NCBI GenBank assembly: GCA_022712835.1
Contig: JAFLJU010000696.1
Span: 1 to 31,913, forward strand
Direction of reading: 5' to 3'
DNA length: 31,913 nt
Source: Desulfobacteraceae bacterium
GTDB lineage: Bacteria > Desulfobacterota > Desulfobacteria > Desulfobacterales > Desulfobacteraceae
Each line of letters opens with the position of its first letter. Positions within the stretch are counted from its first letter, which is position 1. The notes under the pieces were generated by a model. That model was not told the DNA's origin. It ran no database searches and saw nothing but the letters and a program-made list of their open reading frames with translations. Both the position numbers and the translations under genes were made by a program. Shown here piece after piece: positions 1 to 9,618 of this stretch.

Positions 1-22
1 AGAACAAGAAACGGGTGATTTT

Positions 23-499
23 TCAACCCATATAATCAACCAGCAGACCCGTTGTCTGGCGAAGTCTCTGGCTGATCAGTTTGGAAATTTTCCACAATAA
101 CTGGACACCCAATTTGGGATCATCCTCGGTCAATTGGACCAAGGCTGCCTCCCCTATGAAAAAGATAATGGTTTCCTCTGTGGCAATGCCGGTGGCGGAT
201 CTTGGTTCCCCATCAATGAGGGCCATCTCTCCAAAGGTCTGGGAGCTTTTAAGAGTGGTGACCCTTTTATTATCCTTGATGATATCGATGGACCCTTTGA
301 CAATGATGCCAAGGCTTCTGGCATTATCACCTTCCCTGAAAACAACTGCACCTTCCTTGGCCTTGACCGGTTCAATATATTGACAGATCTTTCGGATGTG
401 TTTCCAGGAAAATTCACTGGCCCATTTGGTCCTTTCCAGGATCTGGGCGTATTTCGCATACCGTTCCGGGTCAAGCGTTGATGTAGGTTTAGGGCTCAT
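23..499 (-). CDS. Stand-alone cyclic nucleotide-binding domain protein
   Basis: A 158-residue protein that is essentially a single cNMP-binding (CAP effector-like) domain. The beta-roll runs from about residue 38 to 120, and the phosphate-binding cassette reads FGEMALIDGEPRSAT at residues 89-103, with the Gly-Glu and Arg that contact the cyclic phosphate in CAP-type domains. A helix follows at about 125-150. There is no HTH, kinase or channel domain, so it is not itself a Crp/Fnr DNA-binding regulator. It may sense a cyclic nucleotide or act through a partner protein. The ATG is preceded by AGGAA at suitable spacing. It lies about 90 bp downstream of the 53-residue gene on the same strand, so it may be read through from that operon or have its own promoter in the AT-rich gap. 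The ligand is unknown. Confidence 0.85.
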   Translation of the reverse strand: MSPKPTSTLDPERYAKYAQILERTKWASEFSWKHIRKICQYIEPVKAKEGAVVFREGDNARSLGIIVKGSIDIIKDNKRVTTLKSSQTFGEMALIDGEPRSATGIATEETIIFFIGEAALVQLTEDDPKLGVQLLWKISKLISQRLRQTTGLLVDYMG

Positions 500-591
500 T
501 ATATATTCCTAGGAAATAAGGTTATATACCTATATATACTAATGATATCGCCCGTCTATGTCAATGAACAAGATAGAAAAAAATGTGTGTC

Positions 592-753
592 CTATTCTTT
601 TACGATAAATTCGTCCAGTTTTTGAAAAAGTTCATCGGGCCATTGATCCGCCGTTAAAAAAAGTTTTATTTCTTCAGGTGAAAGGCAGTCCTGGATTGCG
701 GGTGGTAAGCTGTCAAAGGCCTGTTGTCTCTCTTTCTGTGTTTTTTTATCCAT
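592..753 (-). CDS. Small conserved-looking hypothetical protein (53 aa)
   Basis: A 53-residue frame from an ATG preceded by AAGGAT about 10 bases upstream to a TAG. It begins MDKKTQKERQQAFDSLPPAI and ends EFIVKE. It is acidic and helix-rich with no Cys pair, signal peptide or membrane segment. It starts 21 bp after the rsmE stop on the same strand, so it is probably the last gene of the serC-serA-dehydrogenase-rsmE transcript. I do not recognise the family. A Shine-Dalgarno-like site, clean start and stop, and operon position support it being real. It could also be a chance open frame. Confidence 0.55.
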   Translation of the reverse strand: MDKKTQKERQQAFDSLPPAIQDCLSPEEIKLFLTADQWPDELFQKLDEFIVKE

Positions 754-774
754 CTTTGTGGGTATCCTTAAATT

Positions 775-1485
775 TTATGTAAACAATCGTGAAATCAAAT
801 AGGTGGTGGCTGTTTCTACTTTTAAAATTCGTTCTCCAATACTAACGGTTTCAAATCCTGCTTTTTCCAAAGCGTTGATTTCAAACTCAATAAACCCGCC
901 TTCGGGTCCGATCACAAGCGTCGTCTTTTTATTTACACTATTTGGACAAATATTTGAAGTCTTTGGGTGGGCTGTCAGACAAAGACTGCCGTTTCCAATG
1001 ATCGGTAATTCTTCTGTGACAAATTTTGCAAAATATCGTTTTTGATAAAAAGCTGGCATCATGGTGTCACGGCTCTGCTCCAGGCCCAGCCGAAAATATT
1101 TTTCAAGATTTTCCATCTCTAAAACCGGACTTTTCCAAAAGCTTTTTTCGACCCGCCAGGAATTTATCAGATAAATTTCTTTCACCCCCAGGCTGACCAC
1201 GCTTTCCAGTATCCGTTTAAGCATTTTGGGACGGGGCATGGCCAGAACGAGGGTCAGGGGAAGCGGTTTGGGCGGGTCCATGTCCAGGGTGACCGACATT
1301 TCAAGACAATCGGTGTAAAACGCGGTGATACAGCCTAATCCCAGCTTGTCATTGAGCAGACCGCAGGACAATTGCGTCCCGACTTGTGCCTTGAGAACTT
1401 TTTTAATATGCTCAAACCTGCGACCAGACACCAGAACCTTGTCAGCAGAGATGAAATCTTTTTTTTTCAAAAGTAAAATATTCAT
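775..1485 (-). CDS. rsmE: 16S rRNA m3U1498 methyltransferase RsmE
   Basis: RsmE is a SPOUT-fold enzyme that methylates U1498 of 16S rRNA using S-adenosylmethionine. The 236-residue length is normal. The N-terminal PUA-like region covers about residues 1-70. The C-terminal knotted SAM-binding region has the signature IGPEGGF at 192-198 and GERILKVETA at about 217-226, both hallmark RsmE motifs. The start ATG lies 1 bp after the stop of the upstream dehydrogenase gene, so it is almost certainly co-transcribed and perhaps translationally coupled. RsmE next to serine biosynthesis genes has no obvious functional logic. Confidence 0.93.
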   Translation of the reverse strand: MNILLLKKKDFISADKVLVSGRRFEHIKKVLKAQVGTQLSCGLLNDKLGLGCITAFYTDCLEMSVTLDMDPPKPLPLTLVLAMPRPKMLKRILESVVSLGVKEIYLINSWRVEKSFWKSPVLEMENLEKYFRLGLEQSRDTMMPAFYQKRYFAKFVTEELPIIGNGSLCLTAHPKTSNICPNSVNKKTTLVIGPEGGFIEFEINALEKAGFETVSIGERILKVETATTYLISRLFT

Positions 1486-1486
1486 A

Positions 1487-4400
1487 TTAAAACGTGATCA
1501 CTTCGCAAGTTTTTACCTGCTCTTTAAATAGTTGAAACCATTTTTCACCCCCGGTCAAAAGAGCCAGCTCCTCTGCCAGATGGATGGGTTCAAGCGTTGG
1601 CTGCCGACCCAACCCCTGAATACACGAAGGGCAATTGGTCAGGATCTTTGTTTTTTGACTGGGTCCGATTTCTGATTTGGTTCCGGGTTTGGATAATTCA
1701 ATGGCCTTTTGTTTTCGCAAGAACATGGCATGGCTGATATCCGGCCGAGAAAGGGCAAGAGTCCCCGCCTCGGAGCAACAATGTGGGATGCTTTGAACGC
1801 TAATTCCATGGCGGGCAAGCTGCACGATGCCCGATGCTTTCAGGGAATCATGGCAGGGGGCATGATATAGATAGGCGTTATCCGAAGAAATATCGGGATG
1901 ATTTTCCAGGATATAGCCGGAAATATCCTTTATATCACAGTCAAACACCGATGGTGCCCCAAGCTCGTTCAATGATTCCATGCAGGTACCACAGGAAACA
2001 ATACAGGCATCAAATTTCAGATCATGGAACATATCCCGGATCTGGGTCAGAATAATGATATTTTCAAGAAAAATCCTGTCAAATTCTTTTTTCTGAGCAT
2101 TCACCTTCAGGGGATATCCGCAACACAAATAGGAGGGTGGCAGGATGACCCGATGATTATTTGAAAGCAGCAAAAACAAGGAGGCCATGGATATCTTGGA
2201 AAACATTCTTTCACTGCCGCATCCTGGGAAATAAAAAACCGTTGATTTAGCCTGGCCCTTGGGTTCAAAAAGAATCGCCTGATTTTTATGGGTGGCTGGC
2301 AAAAAGGATCGCAGGGTATGGATACCTGTGTTTGATACCGGAGTTTGGAGCAGTTGAAATGTTCTGCTTTCTTTGAGCGGTTTGATAAATGAAAAAGGGG
2401 TGGCCAGTCGAACACCGATTCTTTGTAAACAACCGCCTGCCCCCAGAAGAGAGGGTCTTAACACCTTGTTCAGGGGCTCATTTTTAGTGCCCAGGTATTT
2501 TAAGGTCATTCGCGTTGACAAGGGGGTGTGTTTAAATTTCATGTTTTTCAGGATTGTCCGCTCTTCAATGGCAATCTTTCCTGAATCTATGTTCACCGGA
2601 CATTTTTCCAGGCAGCGATGGCAGATGGTGCAGTGATCCGCAATTTCTTCCAGATTTTTAAGCATTTTAAACCCTGTGGACTGGGTCCGTTGGGTGATAT
2701 AGAGCAATGCTTCGATGAGGGCACCGATGGCCAGATTTTTATTTCTCGGATGAAAAAACATATTTTTCGCCGGATAAAATACCGGACACAGAGGCTTGCA
2801 CTTGCCGCAGCGCACACAATTGGCAATGTTCAGGGCAAGATGGGACAATGAGCCGTGTTTTAAAATTCTGGCTTCCAGCTCCAGCAGATTAAAAGAAGGG
2901 GTAAACACCTTGTTGATGATGTCAGGGTCGATGAGTTTGCCCGGATTCATGAAGCCTTCCGGGTCAATCCTTTTTCGATAATCATTAAATTCATCAATGA
3001 CCTGCCTGTCCAGATACTTGAACTTGGTAACCCCGATGCCATGTTCACCTGAAACGACTCCGTATAGAGCGCAAGCCCTTTCCATTACTTTATCCGCTGC
3101 CTGGTTAGCCCGTTCCATCATTTCCCGGTCATTGGATAATACCGGAATATTGACATGGACATTGCCATCCCCGGCATGCATGTGAGTGGCAATCACAATC
3201 AACCGGGAACTGGTCATTTTGTAGATTTTTTCAATATTTTCCAACAGCAGGTTGTAACCTCTTAAATTCTCAATCACCTGGCTGTAAAAATTTTTGGAAT
3301 GAATCGCAGCTTCCAGGGCATCCCGGGAAGCTATTTCCAGTTTTTTCCGGGTATTATAGGCAAGATTCTTTAGCCGACCCACTTTTTCACCCAACCATTC
3401 AGGGTCAGATAAAGGGATGGCCTTATCCAGATAGACAACGATATTTTGGATGACACAGGTCTGGTTATATTTTTTTTCTTCCAGATTGGCCTCATCGATG
3501 AACCGAACGAAATCTGCCAACGAATCAATGGGCAACACAATGTCTTCATTGAGTTTAAAGGCATTGGTATGGGCGGCTATTGCCCCCAGGCGCTTACGAT
3601 CATCCCAGAATCGTTTGGCCTCTTTTGGGTCTTTGGCAATGGTCAAACCTGTTTTGTCATAGGGTGCTAAAATTTCTTCAAGGGTTGTCATTCCCCTTTC
3701 AAGGGCAGGGGCATCATTGGAAACCATATCAATGAGTAATACCGCCTTGAGCCGGTCCCCAACCGATTGTTTGGTTTTGTAGCCAATGGCCTTGATATAT
3801 TCCTCATCAAAATGTTCAAGTGCCATGAGAGACGGGGTTAAAAGAGCCGGCCCGTCAAGATCGGGACCCTGATTGTTAAACGCGTTGGCTATGGCGGTAA
3901 TCACCTGGCCAGCCTCGGTCATATCATTTCCAAAAAATTCGATGCAACCGGTTTTTTTAAATTCAAACTCCGGATACAAGATGAAGGTTGCAGATGTGAT
4001 AATGCCGTCACATCCTTCTTTTTGAATGCCGGGCAACCCGTTCAGTGTCTTGTTGGTGACATCCTTACCCAGTCCTTTTTTCCGAATTTGTTCCCCGGTA
4101 AGATGGATGGTCTCTTTTATTTGCCCTTTGTCATCCAGTATATGGAAAAGAAGGGTGTCCTCGGGATAAATTTTTCTTAAGGGGTGATCCTTGCGTTCAA
4201 CGGTATAACCGATCCCGTCTGGCATGGTAATTTTATAGGAGAGCACATTGTCAATGGCCGTGCCAAACAACACAGCGGTTTTTCCGCCTGCGTTTTCAGA
4301 CAGATTCCCTCCGATGGTAGAGGCCCAGGCAGAAGTCGGATCCGTGGCAAAAATAAGACCGCAGGAGGTTGCCGCCTCCATGGCATCCTGGGTGATGACC

Positions 4401-5122
4401 CCTGCCTCAATTTCCATGCTGGCATAGGGCTTACCCTTGGCGTTTTTTTGGTGAATAACCGGCGATATCCGATTGAGTTTTTCCGTATTGATGATCACAC
4501 AGGTGGGCCTTAGCGGGGTGGCCCCCCCGGTAAGGCCCGTCCCGGCTCCCCGGGGAATGATATGGAACCCCAGAATTTTGATTTTTTCCATCAAATAGGG
4601 GACCTGGTCTTCCCGGTCCGGTCTTAGGATAGCAATAGGAGAAAACCGCCGCCAATCAGTGGCATCGGTTGTATGGGCAGTGATATTAAAGGGGTCAAAA
4701 TAAATATTTTTTTTCCCGATAACCGGTCCCAATTGTTGGAGAATCCGGTGCTGGTCCGAAATTACCGATTTGATCTGTTTGCAAAGGGCCCTGAGAGCTT
4801 CCTTACAAATGGCAAGTACCTCAAAAACCGTTTCGTGATTGGCATTTTCCTCAATGGTTTTAAAATCATTTTCAAATTCCGTGAACAAGCGCTTGCGCTG
4901 GAACGGGTGCTCCACAAGTTCCTGGAAAAGAAAAGGATTTCTCTGGATAATAAACAGATCTCCCAGAAACCTGTGAAGCAACCGGGAGGATCTCCCGGTT
5001 GCTTTTTTGGTTTCAAGGGACTTAATCTTTTCGAGAAAGGTAGATCCAAAAAGATGCTCTATGATCTGGTCGTCGTCTGCTGAAGTGTAGTTATAAGGGA
5101 TCTTTCTTTTTGGATCTATCAT
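1487..5122 (-). CDS. DUF3683-type FAD-linked dehydrogenase fused to 4Fe-4S and CCG domains
   Basis: A 1211-residue fusion protein of the FAD/FMN-dependent 2-hydroxyacid dehydrogenase type. Residues 1-130 match the DUF3683 N-terminus, opening with IPYNYTSADDDQIIEHLFG. A FAD-binding type-4 (VAO/PCMH) domain follows, with PRGAGTGLTGG near 190-200. The FAD-oxidase C domain has HMHAGDGNVHVN near 647-658 and GEHGIG near 693-698. Two 4Fe-4S motifs follow (CVRCGKCKPLCP at 769-780, CTICHRCLEKCP at 831-842). The C-terminus has CCG-type cysteine motifs (CCGYP near 1000, APCHDS near 1088, CCSEAG further on), as in glycolate and lactate oxidase Fe-S subunits. Known relatives oxidise D-lactate, glycolate or D-2-hydroxyglutarate and pass electrons through Fe-S centres. 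It lies 18 bp downstream of serA and 1 bp upstream of rsmE. The position after serC-serA suggests D-2-hydroxyglutarate as substrate, but D-lactate or glycolate remain possible. Confidence 0.88.
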   Translation of the reverse strand: MIDPKRKIPYNYTSADDDQIIEHLFGSTFLEKIKSLETKKATGRSSRLLHRFLGDLFIIQRNPFLFQELVEHPFQRKRLFTEFENDFKTIEENANHETVFEVLAICKEALRALCKQIKSVISDQHRILQQLGPVIGKKNIYFDPFNITAHTTDATDWRRFSPIAILRPDREDQVPYLMEKIKILGFHIIPRGAGTGLTGGATPLRPTCVIINTEKLNRISPVIHQKNAKGKPYASMEIEAGVITQDAMEAATSCGLIFATDPTSAWASTIGGNLSENAGGKTAVLFGTAIDNVLSYKITMPDGIGYTVERKDHPLRKIYPEDTLLFHILDDKGQIKETIHLTGEQIRKKGLGKDVTNKTLNGLPGIQKEGCDGIITSATFILYPEFEFKKTGCIEFFGNDMTEAGQVITAIANAFNNQGPDLDGPALLTPSLMALEHFDEEYIKAIGYKTKQSVGDRLKAVLLIDMVSNDAPALERGMTTLEEILAPYDKTGLTIAKDPKEAKRFWDDRKRLGAIAAHTNAFKLNEDIVLPIDSLADFVRFIDEANLEEKKYNQTCVIQNIVVYLDKAIPLSDPEWLGEKVGRLKNLAYNTRKKLEIASRDALEAAIHSKNFYSQVIENLRGYNLLLENIEKIYKMTSSRLIVIATHMHAGDGNVHVNIPVLSNDREMMERANQAADKVMERACALYGVVSGEHGIGVTKFKYLDRQVIDEFNDYRKRIDPEGFMNPGKLIDPDIINKVFTPSFNLLELEARILKHGSLSHLALNIANCVRCGKCKPLCPVFYPAKNMFFHPRNKNLAIGALIEALLYITQRTQSTGFKMLKNLEEIADHCTICHRCLEKCPVNIDSGKIAIEERTILKNMKFKHTPLSTRMTLKYLGTKNEPLNKVLRPSLLGAGGCLQRIGVRLATPFSFIKPLKESRTFQLLQTPVSNTGIHTLRSFLPATHKNQAILFEPKGQAKSTVFYFPGCGSERMFSKISMASLFLLLSNNHRVILPPSYLCCGYPLKVNAQKKEFDRIFLENIIILTQIRDMFHDLKFDACIVSCGTCMESLNELGAPSVFDCDIKDISGYILENHPDISSDNAYLYHAPCHDSLKASGIVQLARHGISVQSIPHCCSEAGTLALSRPDISHAMFLRKQKAIELSKPGTKSEIGPSQKTKILTNCPSCIQGLGRQPTLEPIHLAEELALLTGGEKWFQLFKEQVKTCEVITF

Positions 5123-5140
5123 ACTTAATTTTTGCGCTAC

Positions 5141-6721
5141 CTATAATTCAAAAGTTGTCATTTCGATGACAAGCCCTAAGTCCATAATTTCCTGAACCAC
5201 TTCTGGCGGTACAGGGGTATCTGTCCTAAGGAAGATGATATTTCTCTGACCGTCTTCCTCCCGACCCACCATCATTCGGGCAATATTGATGTTGTGTTTT
5301 CCGAGGCAAACACCGATGGAACCGATGGAACCGGGCTTATCCACATTGTGAATCAATCCTAAGTGTCCTTCCGGGATGACTTCTAGCCGGAATTTATTAA
5401 TCCTGACAATTCTGGCATCATCTTTACCGAATATGGTTCCTTCCACAATATTGGTATCTTCATCGGTGATAACGGTCATCCGGATCAGGTGCAAAAAATT
5501 ACCTGCTTCCTGGGAGGTCGATTCCGTGATTTTTATTCCCATCTCATTGGCAAAGGAGATGGCATTCACCGAATTGACCTCATATTTGGCAATTTCAGCC
5601 AAAAGTCCTTTGATGGCATTGATGGTGATGGGTTTTAAATCAAGATCCGGAAATTTTCCGATATATTCAATGTCCACCTGTTTAATGCCGCCCTTGGTGA
5701 TCTGGGCCTGCATCTTGCCCATCTTATCCGCCAGATAGAGAAAAGGACTCAACTGTTTAAGGACTTCTCCGCTGACCGAGGGCACATTGACCGCATTGAT
5801 CACTGTGTCCTCAAGAAGATAGGCAATAATCTGGTTGGCAGCGGCCACAGCCACATTGGTCTGGGCTTCCTGGGTGGAGGCTCCCAAATGGGGGGTTGCA
5901 ATGACCTGATCCAGTGTCAACAGAGGATTCTCTCCGGGAGGTTCCGTGGAGAAAACATCCAAAGCAGCACCAGCCACCTTTCCCGATTTGATGGCATCGT
6001 AAAGAGCCGCCTCATTGATAATACCGCCCCGGGCACAATTGATCACCATCACCCCGGTTTTCATTTTCTCAAAGGCTTCGGCATCGAGCAAATCAATGGT
6101 GGCATCCATTTTGGGCACATGGATGGTAATATAGTCGGCCCGAAGATACAATTCATCCAGGGAAACATAATCAAATCCAGCCTTTTCAATATGGGCTGAA
6201 GAGATATTGGGGTCATAGACAATGACCTTCATTTTAAGTCCCTTGCCAAGACTTGCGGCAATGGAACCGATATTGCCGAACCCGATCACTCCCAGGGTTT
6301 TGTTTGAAATTTCCCGGCCCTGGAGCAATTTTTTATCCCATTTCCCCGCCTTGAGGGAAGCGGTTCCCCTGGGAATATTCCGGGTTAAGGCCATCATCAT
6401 GGCAATGGCATGTTCCGCCGTGGTCACAGTGTTGCCCCCCGGAGTATTCATGACTGCAACTCCCTTTTTGGTGGCTTCGTCTATATCTACATTGTCAAGA
6501 CCGATGCCCGCCCTTGCGATCACCTTGAGATTAACCGCCGCATCAAGCACCTCGCGGGTTACCTGGGTGGAACTTCTGACTGCCAGGGCATCATAATTGC
6601 CAATGATCTTCATAAGCTCATCTGGAGCCAATCCTGTGATAACGTCTACTTCTATTTGGTCATTGTTTCTGAAAATATCAATTCCGGCCTCATCCATTTT
6701 ATCGCTGACAAGCACCTTCAT
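5141..6721 (-). CDS. serA: D-3-phosphoglycerate dehydrogenase
   Basis: Catalyses NAD-dependent oxidation of 3-phosphoglycerate to 3-phosphohydroxypyruvate, the first step of serine synthesis. At 526 residues it is the long (type I) form: a substrate/NAD core, an intervening ASB domain and a C-terminal ACT domain (about 452-526) that usually mediates serine feedback. The Rossmann motif GFGNIG is at 147-152. The catalytic Arg, Glu and His are seen as CARGG (R231), STEPP (E260) and TPHLGAST (H278). Its ATG overlaps the serC stop codon by 4 bp (ATGA), so the two are translationally coupled. Confidence 0.96.
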   Translation of the reverse strand: MKVLVSDKMDEAGIDIFRNNDQIEVDVITGLAPDELMKIIGNYDALAVRSSTQVTREVLDAAVNLKVIARAGIGLDNVDIDEATKKGVAVMNTPGGNTVTTAEHAIAMMMALTRNIPRGTASLKAGKWDKKLLQGREISNKTLGVIGFGNIGSIAASLGKGLKMKVIVYDPNISSAHIEKAGFDYVSLDELYLRADYITIHVPKMDATIDLLDAEAFEKMKTGVMVINCARGGIINEAALYDAIKSGKVAGAALDVFSTEPPGENPLLTLDQVIATPHLGASTQEAQTNVAVAAANQIIAYLLEDTVINAVNVPSVSGEVLKQLSPFLYLADKMGKMQAQITKGGIKQVDIEYIGKFPDLDLKPITINAIKGLLAEIAKYEVNSVNAISFANEMGIKITESTSQEAGNFLHLIRMTVITDEDTNIVEGTIFGKDDARIVRINKFRLEVIPEGHLGLIHNVDKPGSIGSIGVCLGKHNINIARMMVGREEDGQRNIIFLRTDTPVPPEVVQEIMDLGLVIEMTTFEL

Positions 6722-7809
6722 GATTTGTTCTCCTTTTCAAAGGATTCCATGAATTCAACCAGGGCATACATGCTTTCCATGGTGGTGGCATTGTAAATGG
6801 AAGCCCGGCATCCACCAACGGAGCGATGGCCCTTAAGCCCCCCAAGCCCGTGCTGGTTTGCCCTTTCAACAAAGCTTTTTTCAAGGTCTTCACTGGGCAG
6901 GCGAAAGGTCACATTCATAAGAGATCTAGAATATTTTTCTGCCGTTGTGCGGTAAAAGGAACTGCCATCAATCAAATCATAGAGGATATCCGCCTTTGCA
7001 ATATTGTGTGCCTCCATCTTCTCAATGCCGCCCATCTCCTCTTCAATCCATTTAAGAACCAGATCAATCGTGTAGATACCAAAACAGGGTGGGGTATTGT
7101 ACATGGAATTTTTACTGGAATAGGTTGAATATTTCAACATGGTCGGTAGATCCTGGTATGCGGAATCGACCAGATCCTTGCGGATGATGACCATACAGGT
7201 GCCGGAAGGCCCCAAATTTTTCTGGGCACCGGCATAAATCATACCAAATTTTTCCATGTCCAGAGGTTTTGAAAAAATATCAGAAGACATGTCTGCAATG
7301 ATGGGAATTCCGCCGGTATCGGGAAAATCATAAAACTGGGTCCCTTTGATGGTGTTATTGGACGTCAAATGGACAAATTTTGCAGACGGGTTAAAGGTAA
7401 TATCTTTGGGAATATAGGAAAAGCTTTTATCCTCCGAAGAGGCAACCACCTGGATTGTTTTACCCATTTTTTGTGCTTCTTGGATGGCCTTTGTAGACCA
7501 GGTACCGGTATTGATATAATCGGCGGTATCATTGCCGGCGAGCAGATTCATGGGAATCATGGCAAACTGAAGGGAAGCGCCGCCCTGGACAAACAAAACA
7601 TGAAACCTATCATCCAATTTTAAAATTCGCTTTGCCCGTTCCACGGCATCATTTATAACTTCATCAAAATAGGAAGATCGATGACTAATTTCGGTAACTG
7701 ACATGCCTGAATTTTTAAAATTTAAAAAAGATGCTTGGATCTCTTGTAATACGGAAAGAGGCAAAGCAGCAGGGCCGGCATTGAAATTGTAAATTCTGTG
7801 ATCTGTCAT
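6718..7809 (-). CDS. serC: Phosphoserine aminotransferase
   Basis: A PLP enzyme converting 3-phosphohydroxypyruvate and glutamate to phosphoserine and 2-oxoglutarate. The length, 363 residues, is normal. The N-terminus NFNAGPAALPLSVL is diagnostic of SerC, and the PLP Schiff-base lysine is K198 in AGAQKNLGPSG. The C-terminal region carries GLKGHRSVGGCRASIYNA, the phosphate-binding part of the family. The ATG is preceded by GGGGAAAT. It is the first gene of the serC-serA-dehydrogenase-rsmE run and sits just after an AT-rich terminator-like hairpin, so a promoter probably lies in the 63-bp gap before it. Confidence 0.96.
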   Translation of the reverse strand: MTDHRIYNFNAGPAALPLSVLQEIQASFLNFKNSGMSVTEISHRSSYFDEVINDAVERAKRILKLDDRFHVLFVQGGASLQFAMIPMNLLAGNDTADYINTGTWSTKAIQEAQKMGKTIQVVASSEDKSFSYIPKDITFNPSAKFVHLTSNNTIKGTQFYDFPDTGGIPIIADMSSDIFSKPLDMEKFGMIYAGAQKNLGPSGTCMVIIRKDLVDSAYQDLPTMLKYSTYSSKNSMYNTPPCFGIYTIDLVLKWIEEEMGGIEKMEAHNIAKADILYDLIDGSSFYRTTAEKYSRSLMNVTFRLPSEDLEKSFVERANQHGLGGLKGHRSVGGCRASIYNATTMESMYALVEFMESFEKENKS

Positions 7810-7825
7810 CGATATTTCCCCTTTT

Positions 7826-7850
7826 AAAAAAAATTTAAGAATACTTAAAT
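7826..7850 (-). terminator. AT-rich intrinsic terminator candidate between prfC and serC
   Basis: Read on the minus strand, a perfect 7-bp stem (ATTTAAG / CTTAAAT) with the 4-base loop TATT is followed directly by about eight T residues. It lies between the prfC stop and the serC start. The stem has only one G-C pair, so termination may be weak and partial read-through from prfC into serC is possible. Confidence 0.45.
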
Positions 7851-7872
7851 AAAAGTTATGAATATATAATGG

Positions 7873-9492
7873 CTACAAATTGTGTTCTCTTGTTTTATGA
7901 AATTCAATTTTTGGCCATTCTTCCATAGCAAACCCAAGCTGATACTCGCTTGTGGTTAAAAATGTAAGCCTTCCTTCTGCATCCGTTGCAAGGCTTGACT
8001 CATTTCTTTTTCTAAACTCTTTTAAAATTTGTTCATTTTCGCAGGTCACCCACCTGGCAACCGATAGATCAATACTTTCATAGCCAGCGTTCACATTATA
8101 CTCAGACTTGAGCCTGGCCATGGTGACATCAAACTGAAGAACACCCACGGCACCGATGACATGCATATTCCCCATCAAGGGCCTAAATACCTGGATAGTG
8201 CCCTCCTCTGCCAATTGGGTCAACCCCTTGGACAATGCTTTGGTCTTCAGGGGATCTTTTAATATGACCCGCCTGAAATGTTCAGGGGCAAAATTGGGAA
8301 TTCCCAAAAACTTCAGGGGTTCCTTGGTGGTAAAGGTATCCCCGATTTTAATGGTGCCGTGGTTGTGAATTCCGATGATATCTCCGGGATAGGCTTCTTC
8401 AATATTGCTTCTTTCCTGGGCCAGAAAAATGGTGGCATTGGAAATTTTAATATCCTTCCCGATTCGATGGTGCCGCACCTTCATGCCCTTGGTGAATTTG
8501 CCGGAACATATTCTAAAAAAGGCAATCCTGTCCCTGTGCTCTGGATCCATATTGGCCTGGATTTTAAAGGTAAACCCGGAAAAAGCGGTTTCTTCAGGAC
8601 GTACATCCCGAGTGGCTGTGGAACGGATACCGGGTGGTGGTGCAATTTTAACGAAGGCATCCAACATTTCCTTGACCCCGAAATTGTTGATGGCAGATCC
8701 GAAAAAAACCGGGGTCTGGGTACCGTTTAAATACAGATTAAGATCAAAGGGTTCCGAGGCCCCTGCAATCAGGTCGACATCCTCTCTTAAGGCTTGGGCC
8801 TGGGACTCGGAGATCAATTCATCCAGTCGAACATCCGATAGATCTTGAATGAGAATACCCTCATCATCTTTTGGACTGTATCCCGGAGAAAATATACCCA
8901 GTTCCTTTTTTTCAAGGTTGTACACCCCTTTAAACCGTTTTCCCATGCCTATGGGCCAGGATAGGGGGACACATTCAATCTGGAGCTTGTCTTCGATATC
9001 CTGAAAAATATCCAGGGGTTCCATTCCTTCCCTGTCCAGTTTGTTGATAAAGGTGATAATGGGGGTGTTGCGCATGCGGCAAACCTCCATAAGCTTCTGG
9101 GTCTGGGGTTCCACTCCCTTTGCACTGTCAATGATCATAATAGCGCAATCCACCGCCGTGAGAACCCGATAGGTATCCTCTGAAAAATCTTTATGCCCGG
9201 GGGTGTCCAGAAGATTGATCTCATAACCTTTATAATTAAACTTCATAACAGACGAACTGACAGAGATCCCCCTTTCCTGCTCAATGGAAAGAAAATCCGA
9301 GGTGGCCGCTTTTGTAATTTTTTTTGATTTGACCGCCCCTGCCTGCTGAATGGCGCCGCCAAAAAGCAGCAGCTTTTCCGTCAGAGTGGTTTTTCCTGCA
9401 TCGGGATGGCTGATAATGGCAAACGTTCTGCGTTTATTTATTTCTTTTAACAGCCCTTTATCAAGTGCATTGTCTATTTTTTCTGATTCCAT
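7873..9492 (-). CDS. prfC: Peptide chain release factor 3 (RF3)
   Basis: A translational GTPase that recycles RF1/RF2 from the ribosome after peptide release. At 539 residues it has the usual RF3 length. The P-loop SHPDAGKTT is at 28-36, the G3 motif DTPGH at 96-100 and the G4 motif NKLD at 150-153. The N-terminal [20 protein letters not shown] and the later [13 protein letters not shown] are typical of RF3 rather than EF-G. The start ATG follows an AAGGA element about 10 bases upstream. The next gene upstream on the same strand is a small membrane protein about 125 bp away. Confidence 0.95.
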   Translation of the reverse strand: MESEKIDNALDKGLLKEINKRRTFAIISHPDAGKTTLTEKLLLFGGAIQQAGAVKSKKITKAATSDFLSIEQERGISVSSSVMKFNYKGYEINLLDTPGHKDFSEDTYRVLTAVDCAIMIIDSAKGVEPQTQKLMEVCRMRNTPIITFINKLDREGMEPLDIFQDIEDKLQIECVPLSWPIGMGKRFKGVYNLEKKELGIFSPGYSPKDDEGILIQDLSDVRLDELISESQAQALREDVDLIAGASEPFDLNLYLNGTQTPVFFGSAINNFGVKEMLDAFVKIAPPPGIRSTATRDVRPEETAFSGFTFKIQANMDPEHRDRIAFFRICSGKFTKGMKVRHHRIGKDIKISNATIFLAQERSNIEEAYPGDIIGIHNHGTIKIGDTFTTKEPLKFLGIPNFAPEHFRRVILKDPLKTKALSKGLTQLAEEGTIQVFRPLMGNMHVIGAVGVLQFDVTMARLKSEYNVNAGYESIDLSVARWVTCENEQILKEFRKRNESSLATDAEGRLTFLTTSEYQLGFAMEEWPKIEFHKTREHNL

Positions 9493-9618
9493 TTAAAGGA
9501 AATCCTTATATGCTAAAATTAAGGGTGGAAATTTAACAGTATTTTCAATAAGAATCAAACAAAAAAAACAGATTATGGCCTATTGAAATAAACCGTTCAA
9601 GGAATGTGTGGTTTTTTC

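Noticed and set aside
509..535. Near-palindrome around GGTTATATACC upstream of the cyclic nucleotide-binding gene as an operator
   Set aside because: The arms do not match perfectly and the region is simply AT-rich; no second copy is seen.
4184..5083. Long plus-strand open frames opposite the dehydrogenase gene
   Set aside because: They lie antisense to a gene with continuous, well-conserved domains and lack ribosome sites or recognisable motifs.
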